This document shows positions 6,471 through 15,738 of a DNA stretch of 64,000 bases, piece by piece. The stretch is from Serpens sp964410065 (lineage in GTDB: Bacteria; Pseudomonadota; Gammaproteobacteria; Pseudomonadales; Pseudomonadaceae): positions 1 to 64,000 of the forward strand of contig CAYPFO010000006.1 of NCBI GenBank assembly GCA_964410065.1, read 5' to 3'. The notes beneath the pieces were generated by a model, which was given only the letters and a program-made list of their open reading frames with translations, had not been told where the DNA came from and searched no databases. The stretch's first letter is position 1; each line of letters opens with the position of its first letter. Position numbers and translations under genes: made by a program.

Positions 6471-8927
6471 ATGAAGAAACTCAAGCTGGTCTTGGTGGGC
6501 AACGGCATGGCCGGAGTACGCACCCTGGAAGAGCTGATCAGGCTCGCCCCTGATCTGTACGACATCACCGTATTCGGCGCCGAGCCGCACCCCAACTACA
6601 ACCGCATCCTGCTATCGCCGGTCTTGGCAGGCGAACAGACCTTCGAGGAAATCGTCCTCAACGACCTCGACTGGTATGCACAGCACAACATCCGCCTGCT
6701 GCTCGGCCGCACGGCGGTGAAAATTGATCGCCACCGGCGCACGGTGATTGCCGACGACGGCAGCGAGGCTGATTACGATCGCCTGCTGCTGGCCACCGGC
6801 TCCAACCCGTTCATCCTGCCGGTGCCGGGACACACCTTGAACGGGGTGATCGGCTACCGCGACATCGCCGACACCCGCACGATGATGGACACCGCCAAGA
6901 CCCACCGTCACGCCTTGGTAATTGGCGGCGGCCTGCTCGGCCTGGAAGCCGCCAACGGCCTCAAGCAACGGGGCATGGACGTTACCGTGGTGCACTTGGC
7001 CGACTGGTTGCTGGAGCGTCAGCTTGACCGTACGGCGGGCAAGTTGTTGCAGAGCGCCTTGGAAGCTCGTGGCATCCGCTTTCGCTTGAACACCGTCACC
7101 GACGAGCTGGAAGACAACGGCAACGGCCGCGTCTGCGCCGTGCGCTTCAAGGACGGCAATGTGGTACCTGCCGATCTCGTCGTTATGGCTGCGGGCATTC
7201 GCCCCAATACCACACTGGCGGAAAGCGCCGGCCTGCCCTGTAACCGCGGCATCTTGGTCAGCGACACGCTGCAGACCTACGACCCGCGTATTTACGCGGT
7301 CGGCGAGTGCGCCAACCACCGTGGCACCGCCTACGGGCTGGTGGCCCCGCTGTTCGAGCAAGCCAAGGTCTGCGCCAACCACCTGGCCCAGTTCGGCATC
7401 GGCCTGTACAAGGGCTCGGTCACGTCAACCAAGCTCAAGGTTACCGGCATCGACCTATTTTCGGCCGGCGACTTCATGGGCGGTGAAGGCACCGAAACCA
7501 TCACCCTCTCCGACCCTCTCGGCGGCGTGTACAAAAAACTGGTGATCAAGGACGACGTCCTGGTCGGCGCCTGCCTGTATGGCGACACGGCAGACGGCGG
7601 CTGGTATTTCCGCCAGATGCGCGAGCGGAGCTCTATCGGCCAGATCCGCGACCACCTGATGTTCGGCGAGAGCAGTCTGGGCGATGTGGGTCACCAAGGC
7701 CAGAACAGTGCCGCAAGCCTGCCCGATTCGGCCGAAGTGTGCGGCTGCAACGGGGTGTGCAAAGGTGCCATCGTCAAGGCGATCCAGGAGAACGGTCTGT
7801 TCTCGGTGGACGAGGTGAAGAAGCACACCAAGGCCGCCAGTTCCTGCGGATCGTGCGTCGGTCTTGTGGAACAGATCCTGATCAGCACCGTGGGCGGCGC
7901 CGCCGATGTGAAGCCCAAGAGCGAAAAAGCCATCTGCGGTTGCAGCGAGCTCAACCACGGACAGATCCGCAAGGCGATCCGCGAACACCACCTGACCCGC
8001 CTGGCCGACGCCATGGCTTTCATGGAATGGAGCACGCCCAACGGCTGCGCCACCTGCCGCCCGGCACTGAATTACTACCTGATCTCGACTTGGCCAGGGG
8101 AGGCCAAGGATGACCCGCAGTCACGCCTGATCAATGAGCGCGCCCACGCCAATATCCAGAAAGACGGCACCTACTCCGTGGTGCCGCGCATGTGGGGCGG
8201 TGTCACCAGTCCGGCCGAGCTGCGCCGTATAGCCGACGTGGCAGACAAATACCAGGTACCGATGGTCAAGGTCACCGGCGGCCAACGCATCGATTTGCTG
8301 GGCGTGAAGAAGGACGATTTGCCGAAGATCTGGGAGGAGCTGGACATGCCCTCCGGCCACGCCTACGGCAAATCCATCCGCACGGTGAAGACCTGTGTCG
8401 GCAGCGAGTTCTGCCGCTTCGGCACGCAGAACTCCACGCAACTGGGCATCGACCTGGAGCACGACCTGTTCAACATGTGGTCGCCGCACAAGGTCAAGCT
8501 GGCGGTCTCCGGCTGCCCACGCAACTGCTCCGAGGCCGGCATCAAGGACGTCGGCATTATCGGCGTCGACTCCGGTTGGGAGCTGTACATCGGCGGCAAT
8601 GGCGGCATCAAGACCGAGGTTGCTCAGTTTTTCGTCAAGCTCAAGACCGCCGAGGAAGTACGCGAGTACAACGCCGCGTTCTTGCAGCTGTACCGCGAAG
8701 AAGCCTTCTACCTGGAGCGCACTGTGCACTACCTGCAGCGGGTCGGCATGGCCCACATCAAACAGGCGGTGCTCGAGGATGCCGAGAACCGCAAGGCCCT
8801 GGCCGCGCGCCTCGCCTTTGCCCTGTCCTTCGAAGAAGACCCGTGGCGCCAGCGCATCGCCACACCGGCACTGCGCAAGGAGTTTGAAACCATTCCCGTT
8901 ACCCACCTTGGGGAGGTCAGCCCATGA
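6471..8927 (+). CDS. nirB: NirB, assimilatory NAD(P)H-nitrite reductase large subunit
   Basis: An 818-residue cytoplasmic enzyme reducing nitrite to ammonium with six electrons. In order: an FAD-binding motif VGNGMAGVR at residue 8; an NAD(P)H-binding motif VIGGGLLGLEAA near 145; and two BFD-type [2Fe-2S] domains near 423-470 (CGCNGVCKG ... SSCGSC) and 488-535 (CGCSELNHG ... CATC). The C-terminal siroheme/[4Fe-4S] domain has ligands CVGSEFC near 641 and SGCPRNC near 680. All cluster ligands are present, so it should be active. The start at 6471 is preceded by GGAGAAGCAGG. It overlaps nirD by four bases and heads the reductase operon nirB-nirD-nasA-cobA. Confidence 0.96.
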   Translation: MKKLKLVLVGNGMAGVRTLEELIRLAPDLYDITVFGAEPHPNYNRILLSPVLAGEQTFEEIVLNDLDWYAQHNIRLLLGRTAVKIDRHRRTVIADDGSEADYDRLLLATGSNPFILPVPGHTLNGVIGYRDIADTRTMMDTAKTHRHALVIGGGLLGLEAANGLKQRGMDVTVVHLADWLLERQLDRTAGKLLQSALEARGIRFRLNTVTDELEDNGNGRVCAVRFKDGNVVPADLVVMAAGIRPNTTLAESAGLPCNRGILVSDTLQTYDPRIYAVGECANHRGTAYGLVAPLFEQAKVCANHLAQFGIGLYKGSVTSTKLKVTGIDLFSAGDFMGGEGTETITLSDPLGGVYKKLVIKDDVLVGACLYGDTADGGWYFRQMRERSSIGQIRDHLMFGESSLGDVGHQGQNSAASLPDSAEVCGCNGVCKGAIVKAIQENGLFSVDEVKKHTKAASSCGSCVGLVEQILISTVGGAADVKPKSEKAICGCSELNHGQIRKAIREHHLTRLADAMAFMEWSTPNGCATCRPALNYYLISTWPGEAKDDPQSRLINERAHANIQKDGTYSVVPRMWGGVTSPAELRRIADVADKYQVPMVKVTGGQRIDLLGVKKDDLPKIWEELDMPSGHAYGKSIRTVKTCVGSEFCRFGTQNSTQLGIDLEHDLFNMWSPHKVKLAVSGCPRNCSEAGIKDVGIIGVDSGWELYIGGNGGIKTEVAQFFVKLKTAEEVREYNAAFLQLYREEAFYLERTVHYLQRVGMAHIKQAVLEDAENRKALAARLAFALSFEEDPWRQRIATPALRKEFETIPVTHLGEVSP

Positions 8928-9262
8928 GCTGGCTGGATATCTGCGCATTGGACGACATCAACCGCCTTGGCTCGCGCATCGTGGCCGGCCCCAAGGGCGA
9001 CATCGCCCTCTTCCGCACCGCCCACGATGAGGTTTTCGCCCTCGACGATCGCTGCCCACACAAGGGTGGCCCGTTGTCCCAGGGGCTGGTATTCGGCAAG
9101 CGCGTGTCCTGCCCGCTGCACAACTGGCAGATCGAGCTGGACAGCGGCGAGGCCGTGGCCCCGGATGTGGGCTGCGCCCATCGGCATGCGGCCAAGGTGG
9201 AGAACGGACGAGTATGGCTGTCCTTGAACACCGCAACCGGGTGCACAAAAAAATCCCTGTAG
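8924..9262 (+). CDS. nirD: NirD, nitrite reductase small subunit (Rieske-like)
   Basis: A 112-residue partner of NirB with a Rieske fold. Both ligand pairs of a [2Fe-2S] centre are present: CPHKGG near residue 46 and CPLHNW near 64. It is therefore likely a true iron-sulfur protein. Its ATG lies inside the nirB stop region (ATGA overlap), so translation is coupled. A REP-like hairpin starts at its stop codon. Confidence 0.94.
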   Translation: MSWLDICALDDINRLGSRIVAGPKGDIALFRTAHDEVFALDDRCPHKGGPLSQGLVFGKRVSCPLHNWQIELDSGEAVAPDVGCAHRHAAKVENGRVWLSLNTATGCTKKSL

Positions 9263-9291
9263 GCGTCAGCTTGCTGGCGATACTTTTTTTT
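9263..9291 (+). repeat. REP-like hairpin with T-run between nirD and nasA
   Basis: CGTCAGC (9264-9270) pairs with GCTGGCG (9273-9279), allowing one G-T pair, around a TT centre. The surrounding GTAGGCGTCAGCTTGCTGGCGA looks like a variant of the Pseudomonas REP core GTAGGAGCGAGCTTGCTCGCGA. Eight T follow at 9284-9291, so the element could also act as a partial terminator inside the operon, lowering nasA relative to nirBD. That role is inference. Confidence 0.5.
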
Positions 9292-9342
9292 ATTCGCGGC
9301 TCGGGGCTGTAACGGCGGGCCGCCCACCAAGGAGCCGAACGC

Positions 9343-12039
9343 ATGCACCAAATCACTGCTTCGACCTGTTGCTACTGCGGTGTCGGCTGCGGCGTGCTTA
9401 TCGAACACGACGACGAGCATATCTTCGGCGTACAGGGCGACCCCGCCCATCCAGCCAATTTCGGCCGGCTGTGCAGCAAGGGAGCGACCCTGCACCTGAC
9501 CGGCGATATCGAGGCCCGCGCGCTGTATCCCGAACTGCGTCTGGGCAAAGCGCTGGCGCGCAGCCGCACGGACTGGGACACCGCACTGGAACACGCCGCC
9601 ACGGTGTTCGCCGATACCCTCGCCGCGCATGGCCCGGACAGCGTGGCCTTCTACATTTCCGGCCAGTTGCTGACCGAGGACTACTACGCCTTCAACAAAC
9701 TGGCCCGCGCCCTGGTGCACACCAACAACATCGACAGCAATTCGCGACTGTGCATGTCCAGCGCAGTGGTGGGCTACAAGCGCAGCCTGGGTGCCGACGC
9801 CCCGCCCTGCTCCTACGAGGACATCGAACAAAGCGACTGCCTGCTGATCGTCGGCAGCAACATGGCCTACGCCCACCCGGTATTGTTCCGCCGCCTGGAA
9901 GCCGCCAAAGCGGCACGCCCACACATGCGCATCATCGTGGTCGACCCGCGACGCACCGACACCTGCGAACTGGCCGACCTGCACCTGGCCATCCTGCCCG
10001 GTACCGATGTCGCATTGTTCCACGGGCTGCTGCACCTCTTGCTGTGGGAAGGCTGGATCGACCGAGCCTACATCGATGCGCACACCCAGGGCTTCGATGA
10101 GCTCAAGCAACTGGTGCGTGACTATTCGCCAGCCCGCGTCGCCGGGCTATGCGGCATCAGCCTCGAAGAGCTGCAACACTGCGCTCGCCTGATTAGCAGT
10201 GCACCCACGTTCCTGAGCCTTTGGTGCATGGGCCTGAACCAATCCAGCGCCGGCAGTGCCAAGAACAGCGCGCTGATCAACCTGCACCTGGCCACCGGCC
10301 AGATCGGCAAGCCAGGCGCCGGCCCCTTTTCCCTGACCGGTCAGCCAAACGCCATGGGCGGCCGTGAAACCGGCAGCCTGAGCAACCTGCTGCCCGGTCA
10401 TCGCGAAGCGAGCAACGCTGAACACCGCGCCGAAGTCGCGGCCTATTGGGGCGTGGAGCAATTGCCGGCGAACAGCGGTCTTTCCGCTGTGGAGTTGTTC
10501 GACGCAGTACACGACGGGCGTATCAAGGCCGTGTGGATCGCCTGTACCAACCCGGCGCAGTCATTGCCGGATCAGCAAAAAATCCACGAGGCGCTGAGTC
10601 GTTGTCCCTTCGTGGTGGTGCAGGACGCCTTCGCCACGACCGAAACCTGTCGCTACGCCGATCTGCTTTTACCCGCCGCCAGCTGGGGTGAAAAAGACGG
10701 CACCGTGAGCAACTCGGAACGGCGCATCAGTCGGGTACGCCGCGCCGTTGCAGCACCCGGCGAAGCGCGCGCGGACTGGGCCATCGCTTGCGACTTCGCC
10801 CGTCGCCTGGAGCAGCGCTTAAGTCCCGGCCAGCCGAGCCTGTTCGACTTTACCAGCGCCGAAGCGCTGTTCGAGGAATACAAGGGCCTGACTGCAGGGC
10901 GCGACTTGGACTATTCCGGCCTCGATCATGCCATGTTGGAACAGCTGGGCCCGCAGCAATGGCCATTTCCGTCTGGCGCCCATCAGGGCACTCCGCGTCT
11001 GTACCTCGACGGACGTTTTCCCACCGCTGATGGTCGCGCGCGCTTTATCGCCGAGCCTTACCGTGCTCCTAAAGAACAACGCGACGCCCACTATCCGCTG
11101 CTCCTCAATACGGGTCGCCTGCGTGATCAGTGGCACGGCATGAGCCGTACCGGCACCGCCGCCCGGCTGTTTGGCCACGCACCGGAGGCGGTACTCGGCT
11201 TGCATCCTGATGATTTGCGTCGCCGACGCCTCCAAGGCGGCGATCTGGTGCGGCTGCGCAGTCGGCGCGGCAGTCTGATCCTGCCGGTACACGCCGACGA
11301 AGCACTGCGCCCTGGTCAGGCGTGGCTGCCGATGCATTGGGGTGATCGCTTTCTCAAAGGCCTGGGAAGCAATGTGCTGACCCAGCCGGCATTCGACCCG
11401 CTGTCCAAACAGCCGGAGCTGAAAATCAGTGCCGTGGACGTAGAAAAAGTGGAGCTGCCCTGGCAGTTGTTCGTCTTGGTCGAAGGCAATGCGCAACGCC
11501 GTATCGACCAGCTACGCCCGCTGCTCGAGGATTTCGCCTATGCCAACCTGAGCCTGGCCGGTCGTGAACGCACAGCCTTGTTGGTCAAGGCCGCTCGCCC
11601 CCAGGCGCCGGATGCCGACTGGCTGGCGCGGCTCGACATTCTGCTTGGTCTGGATAAAGAAGCAGTACTGGCCTACGACGACTCCCAGCGGACGGTGGGC
11701 AAGCGTCTGCATATTGAGAACGGGCGCATCGTTGCCCTGCGCCTGGCGGGCGAAACCCTTGCCCGCGACTGGCTGCAAAACCTCTGGAATGTAGGCCGGA
11801 TTGACACCGAGCTGCGTCGCTGGCTGCTGGCCCCGCTCTCAGCGCAACCCGGCGGCGACACCAAACCCAGCAAGATCCTGTGCAATTGCCTGAATGTCAG
11901 CGAGAACACGGTTTGCGCCGGTATTGCCAGGGGGCTCGATCTAAACGGCCTGCAACATGAGCTTAAATGCGGCACCAGCTGCGGCTCCTGCGTGCCCGAG
12001 ATCCGGCGCTTGCTGGCAAGCCGGCAACTGGCGGTTTGA
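9343..12039 (+). CDS. nasA: Assimilatory nitrate reductase catalytic subunit
   Basis: An 898-residue cytoplasmic molybdopterin (bis-MGD) enzyme reducing nitrate to nitrite. The N-terminus has the [4Fe-4S] motif CCYCGVGC at residues 9-16, with a further Cys in LCSKG near 45. The central part has the Mo-bisPGD oxidoreductase fold and a C-terminal dinucleotide-binding domain near 590-720. The last 55 residues form a BFD-like [2Fe-2S] domain (CNCLN near 846, then KCGTSCGSC), typical of the Klebsiella NasA class that takes electrons from a separate NADH reductase. No such reductase gene (NasB/NasC type) lies nearby. The start follows AAGGAGCCGAACGC. Named nasC or narB in some species. Confidence 0.94.
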   Translation: MHQITASTCCYCGVGCGVLIEHDDEHIFGVQGDPAHPANFGRLCSKGATLHLTGDIEARALYPELRLGKALARSRTDWDTALEHAATVFADTLAAHGPDSVAFYISGQLLTEDYYAFNKLARALVHTNNIDSNSRLCMSSAVVGYKRSLGADAPPCSYEDIEQSDCLLIVGSNMAYAHPVLFRRLEAAKAARPHMRIIVVDPRRTDTCELADLHLAILPGTDVALFHGLLHLLLWEGWIDRAYIDAHTQGFDELKQLVRDYSPARVAGLCGISLEELQHCARLISSAPTFLSLWCMGLNQSSAGSAKNSALINLHLATGQIGKPGAGPFSLTGQPNAMGGRETGSLSNLLPGHREASNAEHRAEVAAYWGVEQLPANSGLSAVELFDAVHDGRIKAVWIACTNPAQSLPDQQKIHEALSRCPFVVVQDAFATTETCRYADLLLPAASWGEKDGTVSNSERRISRVRRAVAAPGEARADWAIACDFARRLEQRLSPGQPSLFDFTSAEALFEEYKGLTAGRDLDYSGLDHAMLEQLGPQQWPFPSGAHQGTPRLYLDGRFPTADGRARFIAEPYRAPKEQRDAHYPLLLNTGRLRDQWHGMSRTGTAARLFGHAPEAVLGLHPDDLRRRRLQGGDLVRLRSRRGSLILPVHADEALRPGQAWLPMHWGDRFLKGLGSNVLTQPAFDPLSKQPELKISAVDVEKVELPWQLFVLVEGNAQRRIDQLRPLLEDFAYANLSLAGRERTALLVKAARPQAPDADWLARLDILLGLDKEAVLAYDDSQRTVGKRLHIENGRIVALRLAGETLARDWLQNLWNVGRIDTELRRWLLAPLSAQPGGDTKPSKILCNCLNVSENTVCAGIARGLDLNGLQHELKCGTSCGSCVPEIRRLLASRQLAV

Positions 12040-12067
12040 ACTCAGATATACGCCCCAAGGAGAGATC

Positions 12068-12805
12068 ATGAATGCAAAAGTCTGGCTGGTAGGCGCGGGT
12101 CCCGGCGATCCGGAATTGCTGACGCTCAAGGCGGTGAAAGCGTTGCGGCAAGCTGAGATCGTGTTGATCGATGATCTGGTCAACCCGGCGGTCCTGGAAC
12201 ATTGTCCCAGTGCCCGGGTGATCCCGGCGGGCAAGCGCGGCGGTTGCCGCTCCACGCCGCAGGCGTTCATCCATCGACTGATGCTGCGCTACGCCCGGCA
12301 GGGCAAGTGCGTGGTGCGCCTGAAGGGCGGCGATCCGTGCATCTTCGGTCGTGGCAGCGAGGAGGCCGACTGGCTGACCGCTCGCGGTATCCCAGTTGAG
12401 ATCGTCAATGGCATTACCGCCGGCTTGTCCGGGGCCACGGCGTGCGGTATTCCATTGACCCTACGCGGTGTCGCCCGCGGCGTGACCTTGGTGACGGCCC
12501 ACACTCAAGATGACAGCACACTGAACTGGGCTGCACTGGCGAAAGGCGGCACCACACTGGTGGTATACATGGGCGTGGCCAAGCTGACAGAAGTACGTGA
12601 CGGCCTGCTGGCCGGCGGCATGCGCAGCAACATGCCAGTGGCCCTGATCGAAAACGCTTCCCTGCCGCATCAGCGCCACTGCCGCAGCACTCTATCGACC
12701 ATGCAACAAGCAGCTACGGACTTTCAATTGAAAAGCCCATCGATCCTGGTCATTGGCGAAGTAGCAGCGCTGGCCGCCGTGTTGGATCTGTCGCAGTCCG
12801 CCTAA
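12068..12805 (+). CDS. cobA: CobA, uroporphyrinogen-III C-methyltransferase
   Basis: A 245-residue SAM-dependent enzyme that methylates uroporphyrinogen III at C-2 and C-7 to precorrin-2, the entry to siroheme (needed by NirB) and cobalamin. The family motifs are clear: VGAGPGDPELLTLKA at the N-terminus, then VRLKGGDPCIFGRGSEE and GITAGLSGATACGIPLTLR. It is a stand-alone methyltransferase without the CysG dehydrogenase/chelatase half. The start is the ATG after AAGGAGAGATC; upstream in-frame codons overlap nasA and lack a ribosome site. Its operon position suggests dedicated siroheme supply for nitrite reduction. Confidence 0.95.
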   Translation: MNAKVWLVGAGPGDPELLTLKAVKALRQAEIVLIDDLVNPAVLEHCPSARVIPAGKRGGCRSTPQAFIHRLMLRYARQGKCVVRLKGGDPCIFGRGSEEADWLTARGIPVEIVNGITAGLSGATACGIPLTLRGVARGVTLVTAHTQDDSTLNWAALAKGGTTLVVYMGVAKLTEVRDGLLAGGMRSNMPVALIENASLPHQRHCRSTLSTMQQAATDFQLKSPSILVIGEVAALAAVLDLSQSA

Positions 12806-12808
12806 ACG

Positions 12809-12835
12809 AAAAAACCGGCCGAAGCCGGTTTTTTC
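12809..12835. terminator. Bidirectional terminator between cobA and oprF
   Basis: AAAAAACCGGC CGAA GCCGGTTTTTTC forms a compact stem with A-runs before and T-runs after. It can therefore end both the rightward cobA transcript and the leftward oprF transcript. Confidence 0.88.
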
Positions 12836-12854
12836 TTGGTCATCATGAAGCAGC

Positions 12855-13832
12855 TTATTGAGCTTCAGCTTCTACGTGCGCTTCCACTCGACGGTTGATC
12901 GCACGACCTTCCTCGGTCGCGTTGTCGGCCACCGGTCGGGTTTCGCCGTAGCCGACGGAGTCCACGCGGTTGCTGCCGACACCGTAATCATCAACCAATA
13001 CCTTGCGCACAGAGTTGGCGCGCCGCTCGGACAGGTCGAGGTTATAGGCATCGGTGCCCACAGAGTCGGTATGGCCTTCAACCGTGGTCCGGGTATCCGG
13101 GAACTGGCTCATGAAATCCGCAAGGTTCTGAATATCGGCGTAACTGTCAGGCCTTACGACGTCCTTATCGAAGTCGAACTTGACGTCCAGCTCGACACTT
13201 ACCACGTCAGGTACTGGCTCTTCCTGTGGCATCGGCTCTGGCATCGGCTCCGGTGCCGCCGCTACCTCACGCTGGGTTCCGCCAAAGTTCAGACCGACAC
13301 CGACACCGGCCATCCACTCGCTGTCGCCACGGTCGATGTTATGCATGCCATCGACACCAGCGCGGGCGAAGAACATCTCGGTGAAATAATATTTCACCCC
13401 TGCGCCGACATTGGCAAAGGTGCTGCTGTCGCGTCCACTGCGGTCAGCCTGGCCGATGCTCTGGTGCGCCACCCCGGCGGACAGGTACGGGCGCAGCCCT
13501 ACCCCTGGCTCACCGAAGTGATAGACGGCATCGAGAGACGCCAAGCTACCTTTGATGTTTTTGTGCCCGTCATCGGCGGCGACGGGATCGTCTGAGGAAA
13601 GATCATGATATTCGCCATAGGACAAGCCCAGAGAAACATCATCGGTGAGAAAGGTGCTGATACCTGCGCCGTAGAGCTCACCTGAGCTTTCAATATCACG
13701 TCGGCTATCCGGGTAATATTGTTTACCGAAAGCTTCCACCTCAACAGCACCTTGACCTTGGGCCAGCGTCTGCAAAGAAGTCGCGGCAAGCAGGGAGCCA
13801 ATGGCAACACCTAAGGTGTTCTTGAGCTTCAT
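12855..13832 (-). CDS. oprF: OprF, major outer-membrane porin of OmpA family
   Basis: A 325-residue outer-membrane protein that links the membrane to peptidoglycan and forms a slow porin. A Sec signal (MKLKNTLGVAIGSLLAATSL, cleavage near AQG) precedes an eight-stranded barrel. A Pro-rich hinge follows (PEPMPEPMPQEEP), then the OmpA C-terminal domain with GHTDSVG and NLDLSERRA, the peptidoglycan-binding region. No cysteine occurs in the whole protein, unlike P. aeruginosa OprF, which has four in the central region. The start at 13832 is chosen because the signal peptide begins there; in-frame codons upstream run into sigX. It lies 94 bp downstream of sigX, whose product is a known activator of oprF. 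Confidence 0.95.
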   Translation of the reverse strand: MKLKNTLGVAIGSLLAATSLQTLAQGQGAVEVEAFGKQYYPDSRRDIESSGELYGAGISTFLTDDVSLGLSYGEYHDLSSDDPVAADDGHKNIKGSLASLDAVYHFGEPGVGLRPYLSAGVAHQSIGQADRSGRDSSTFANVGAGVKYYFTEMFFARAGVDGMHNIDRGDSEWMAGVGVGLNFGGTQREVAAAPEPMPEPMPQEEPVPDVVSVELDVKFDFDKDVVRPDSYADIQNLADFMSQFPDTRTTVEGHTDSVGTDAYNLDLSERRANSVRKVLVDDYGVGSNRVDSVGYGETRPVADNATEEGRAINRRVEAHVEAEAQ

Positions 13833-13926
13833 CCTTATATCCCCATCTGATGTGGTATGTACGCTCCTGATAATGAACTTGTGATTTAAAAGTTCGAGGA
13901 GCCTGAACCATAGAGGGGGGTTGCCG
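13833..13926 (-). promoter_or_regulatory. sigX-oprF intergenic region, probable ECF promoter
   Basis: Read on the minus strand, this gap begins with GCGGCAACCCCCC (about 13911-13923), an AAC-type -35 element typical of ECF sigma factors. An imperfect hairpin GTTCAGG/CCTCGAAC followed by TTTT (about 13885-13906) could be a weak terminator behind sigX. SigX-dependent transcription of oprF is known in P. aeruginosa and P. fluorescens; the exact sites here are guesses. Confidence 0.4.
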
Positions 13927-14520
13927 CTACAAAGTTTCCAGCGCGCCGGAAAATTTTTCCCGCATTCGGTCCAAGGCGCGCTTGTAGCGCATCTTGGTGG
14001 CACTCAAGCCCATGTGCATGATGTCGGCAATTTCCTGAAATTCGAGTTCGGCGACAAAGCGCAGCACCAGTATTTCTCGGTCGATCGGATTGACGTGCAC
14101 CAGCCAGCGATCCAGTCCCCCGGTATCTTGAACCGTGGCGGTTTTCTCTTCCGCGGCTTCTTCCTGAGGATCCAGACTCAGAGCGTCGAGCAGCCTGCGC
14201 TTGCGACGTTCCTTGCGATACTGGGTAATGCATTCGTTGTAGGTAATGCTGTACAGCCAAGTTTTGAACTTCGACTTGCCTTCGAAGTTCTTCAAGCCAT
14301 ACAAAACCTTGAGCATGACTTCCTGGCACACATCATCCGCATCCCTGTCATTACCCAGGTAACGGGCACAGACATTGAACAGGGTGCGCTGATAACGGCG
14401 CATCAACTCCTCGTACGCCCGCGTTACGTGGAACAACTCCAAATGGGCGCGCGCGACCAACTCCTCATCGGAAAGATCGCGAGGATTGTAGCGCTGGCTG
14501 GGGGGATGGGCTTTATTCAA
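13927..14520 (-). CDS. sigX: SigX, ECF sigma factor
   Basis: A 197-residue extracytoplasmic-function sigma factor controlling envelope genes including oprF. Region 2 spans about 30-100 (YEELMRRYQRTLFNVCARYL, then DADDVCQEV and the -10 helix FKTWLYSITYN). Region 4 spans about 135-190 (LVLRFVAELEFQEIADIMHMG with a helix-turn-helix). I place the start at the TTG giving (M)NKAHPPSQRYNP because this reproduces the usual SigX N-terminus and length. An ATG at 14631 would add 37 residues and overlap cmpX. No clear ribosome site precedes the TTG, so the start is moderately sure. No anti-sigma gene is adjacent, as is normal for SigX. Confidence 0.92.
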   Translation of the reverse strand: MNKAHPPSQRYNPRDLSDEELVARAHLELFHVTRAYEELMRRYQRTLFNVCARYLGNDRDADDVCQEVMLKVLYGLKNFEGKSKFKTWLYSITYNECITQYRKERRKRRLLDALSLDPQEEAAEEKTATVQDTGGLDRWLVHVNPIDREILVLRFVAELEFQEIADIMHMGLSATKMRYKRALDRMREKFSGALETL

Positions 14521-14605
14521 AACAAGTCTGTCGGGAGGTCGGGTCGAATCCGCATCAGCCCTTAGGGTCGGGCAAATCGGTGCATACAGTAACAGGATTG
14601 CAGCC

Positions 14606-15430
14606 TTAGCGGCTGCTGACCCGATGCTCAAGCATCATTCGATTGGCAATCGACACCAACTCACCCTCGTCGGTAAGCAAAACGGTTTTCACCGTGCCGA
14701 TTTCTTCGATTTGCCCCTTGACCTCGGCAACCACGACATCCTGCCCGACCTCATACAGTTCCCGTACGTAGATCCCGGCAATGATCTGCCCGGCGATGTC
14801 CCGACTGCCCAAGCCCAGCGCCAGCGCCACCGCAAGCCCGACCGTGATCAGCACGATGGCGATGATGTTGTTGAGCAGATCGGTCTTGACCTCCAGTTGG
14901 CCAATGGCCACGGAGATACTGATGATGATCACCATGGCCTGCGCCACACGGCCCAGGGTGTTGGCATATTCCAGGCCGACACCTTCCGCGGCGCCACGCA
15001 CCAGGCTGCTGGCCAGTTGGGCAAGCAACACCCCGGCGAGCAAAACCAGCGCGGCGCCAAACACCTTGGGCAGATACAGGGCGAACACGTCGAGGGTCGC
15101 GGACACCCGCTGCAGCCCCAGCGACTCGGCTGCCGAGACCAGGAACACCAGCAACACGAACCAATAGACGATCTTGCCAATCAACGTCGACACCGGAACC
15201 CGGATGCCTACGCGGGACATCATCTTGTTCATGCCGGTGCCGGCCATCAACCGGTCGAGGCCGATCTTGGCCAGCAGTTTCGACAAGAGCGTATCAAGCA
15301 GCTTGGCCACTACGAAACCAAGCAGGACCACGACCAGTGCGCCGAACATCCGCGGGATGAACGCAGCCACGGAGCCCCACATGGTGCTCATGGCGTTGAC
15401 GAGGCTTTGGGTCCAGGGATCGAATTCCAT
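14606..15430 (-). CDS. cmpX: CmpX, MscS-like inner-membrane protein
   Basis: A 274-residue membrane protein of the small-conductance mechanosensitive channel superfamily. It has N-terminal helices (AAFIPRMFGALVVVLLGFVVA and later segments up to about 200). A short soluble MscS-like region follows (GDIAGQIIAGIYVRELYEVGQDVVVAEVKGQ) with the RDIAGQ-type pore-lining turn. CmpX of P. aeruginosa affects membrane fluidity and SigX activity. It lies three bases after cfrX and upstream of sigX, as in the conserved cmaX-cfrX-cmpX-sigX-oprF order. Confidence 0.9.
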   Translation of the reverse strand: MEFDPWTQSLVNAMSTMWGSVAAFIPRMFGALVVVLLGFVVAKLLDTLLSKLLAKIGLDRLMAGTGMNKMMSRVGIRVPVSTLIGKIVYWFVLLVFLVSAAESLGLQRVSATLDVFALYLPKVFGAALVLLAGVLLAQLASSLVRGAAEGVGLEYANTLGRVAQAMVIIISISVAIGQLEVKTDLLNNIIAIVLITVGLAVALALGLGSRDIAGQIIAGIYVRELYEVGQDVVVAEVKGQIEEIGTVKTVLLTDEGELVSIANRMMLEHRVSSR

Positions 15431-15433
15431 TAT

Positions 15434-15685
15434 TCAGTCAGCCTTTTTTTCAGCAAAACGAGCGGATGCAGAATGTTTTCTAGAGGTTGGCTTGAGATGC
15501 CCCGAACCGTTGTTCAGAGCAATCATGAACGCCTCGAACCAGTTTCCCACCAGAGAAAAAAGATCACCGGCTCCGACCTGGCGATTGGCGGTTTTCAAAA
15601 CGCGCCCCAGGGTCACCCCATCATCGTGGGATGCCGACGCCGATTTGAGCATGTTGCGCAGGGATTCTTCAAACGGATCTTGCAT
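15434..15685 (-). CDS. cfrX: CfrX (CrfX), small conserved protein of the sigX locus
   Basis: An 83-residue soluble protein beginning MQDPFEESLRNMLK, matching the small gene that sits between cmaX and cmpX in pseudomonads. It is acidic at the N-terminus and basic at the C-terminus, with no membrane segment or catalytic motif. GAGG lies five bases before the ATG. The molecular function is not known to me. Confidence 0.82.
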   Translation of the reverse strand: MQDPFEESLRNMLKSASASHDDGVTLGRVLKTANRQVGAGDLFSLVGNWFEAFMIALNNGSGHLKPTSRKHSASARFAEKKAD

Positions 15686-15738
15686 GGGGACCTCGGGTTG
15701 CCTGTCGGCTAGACGTGGCGAAAAATGGGCAAGTCACA

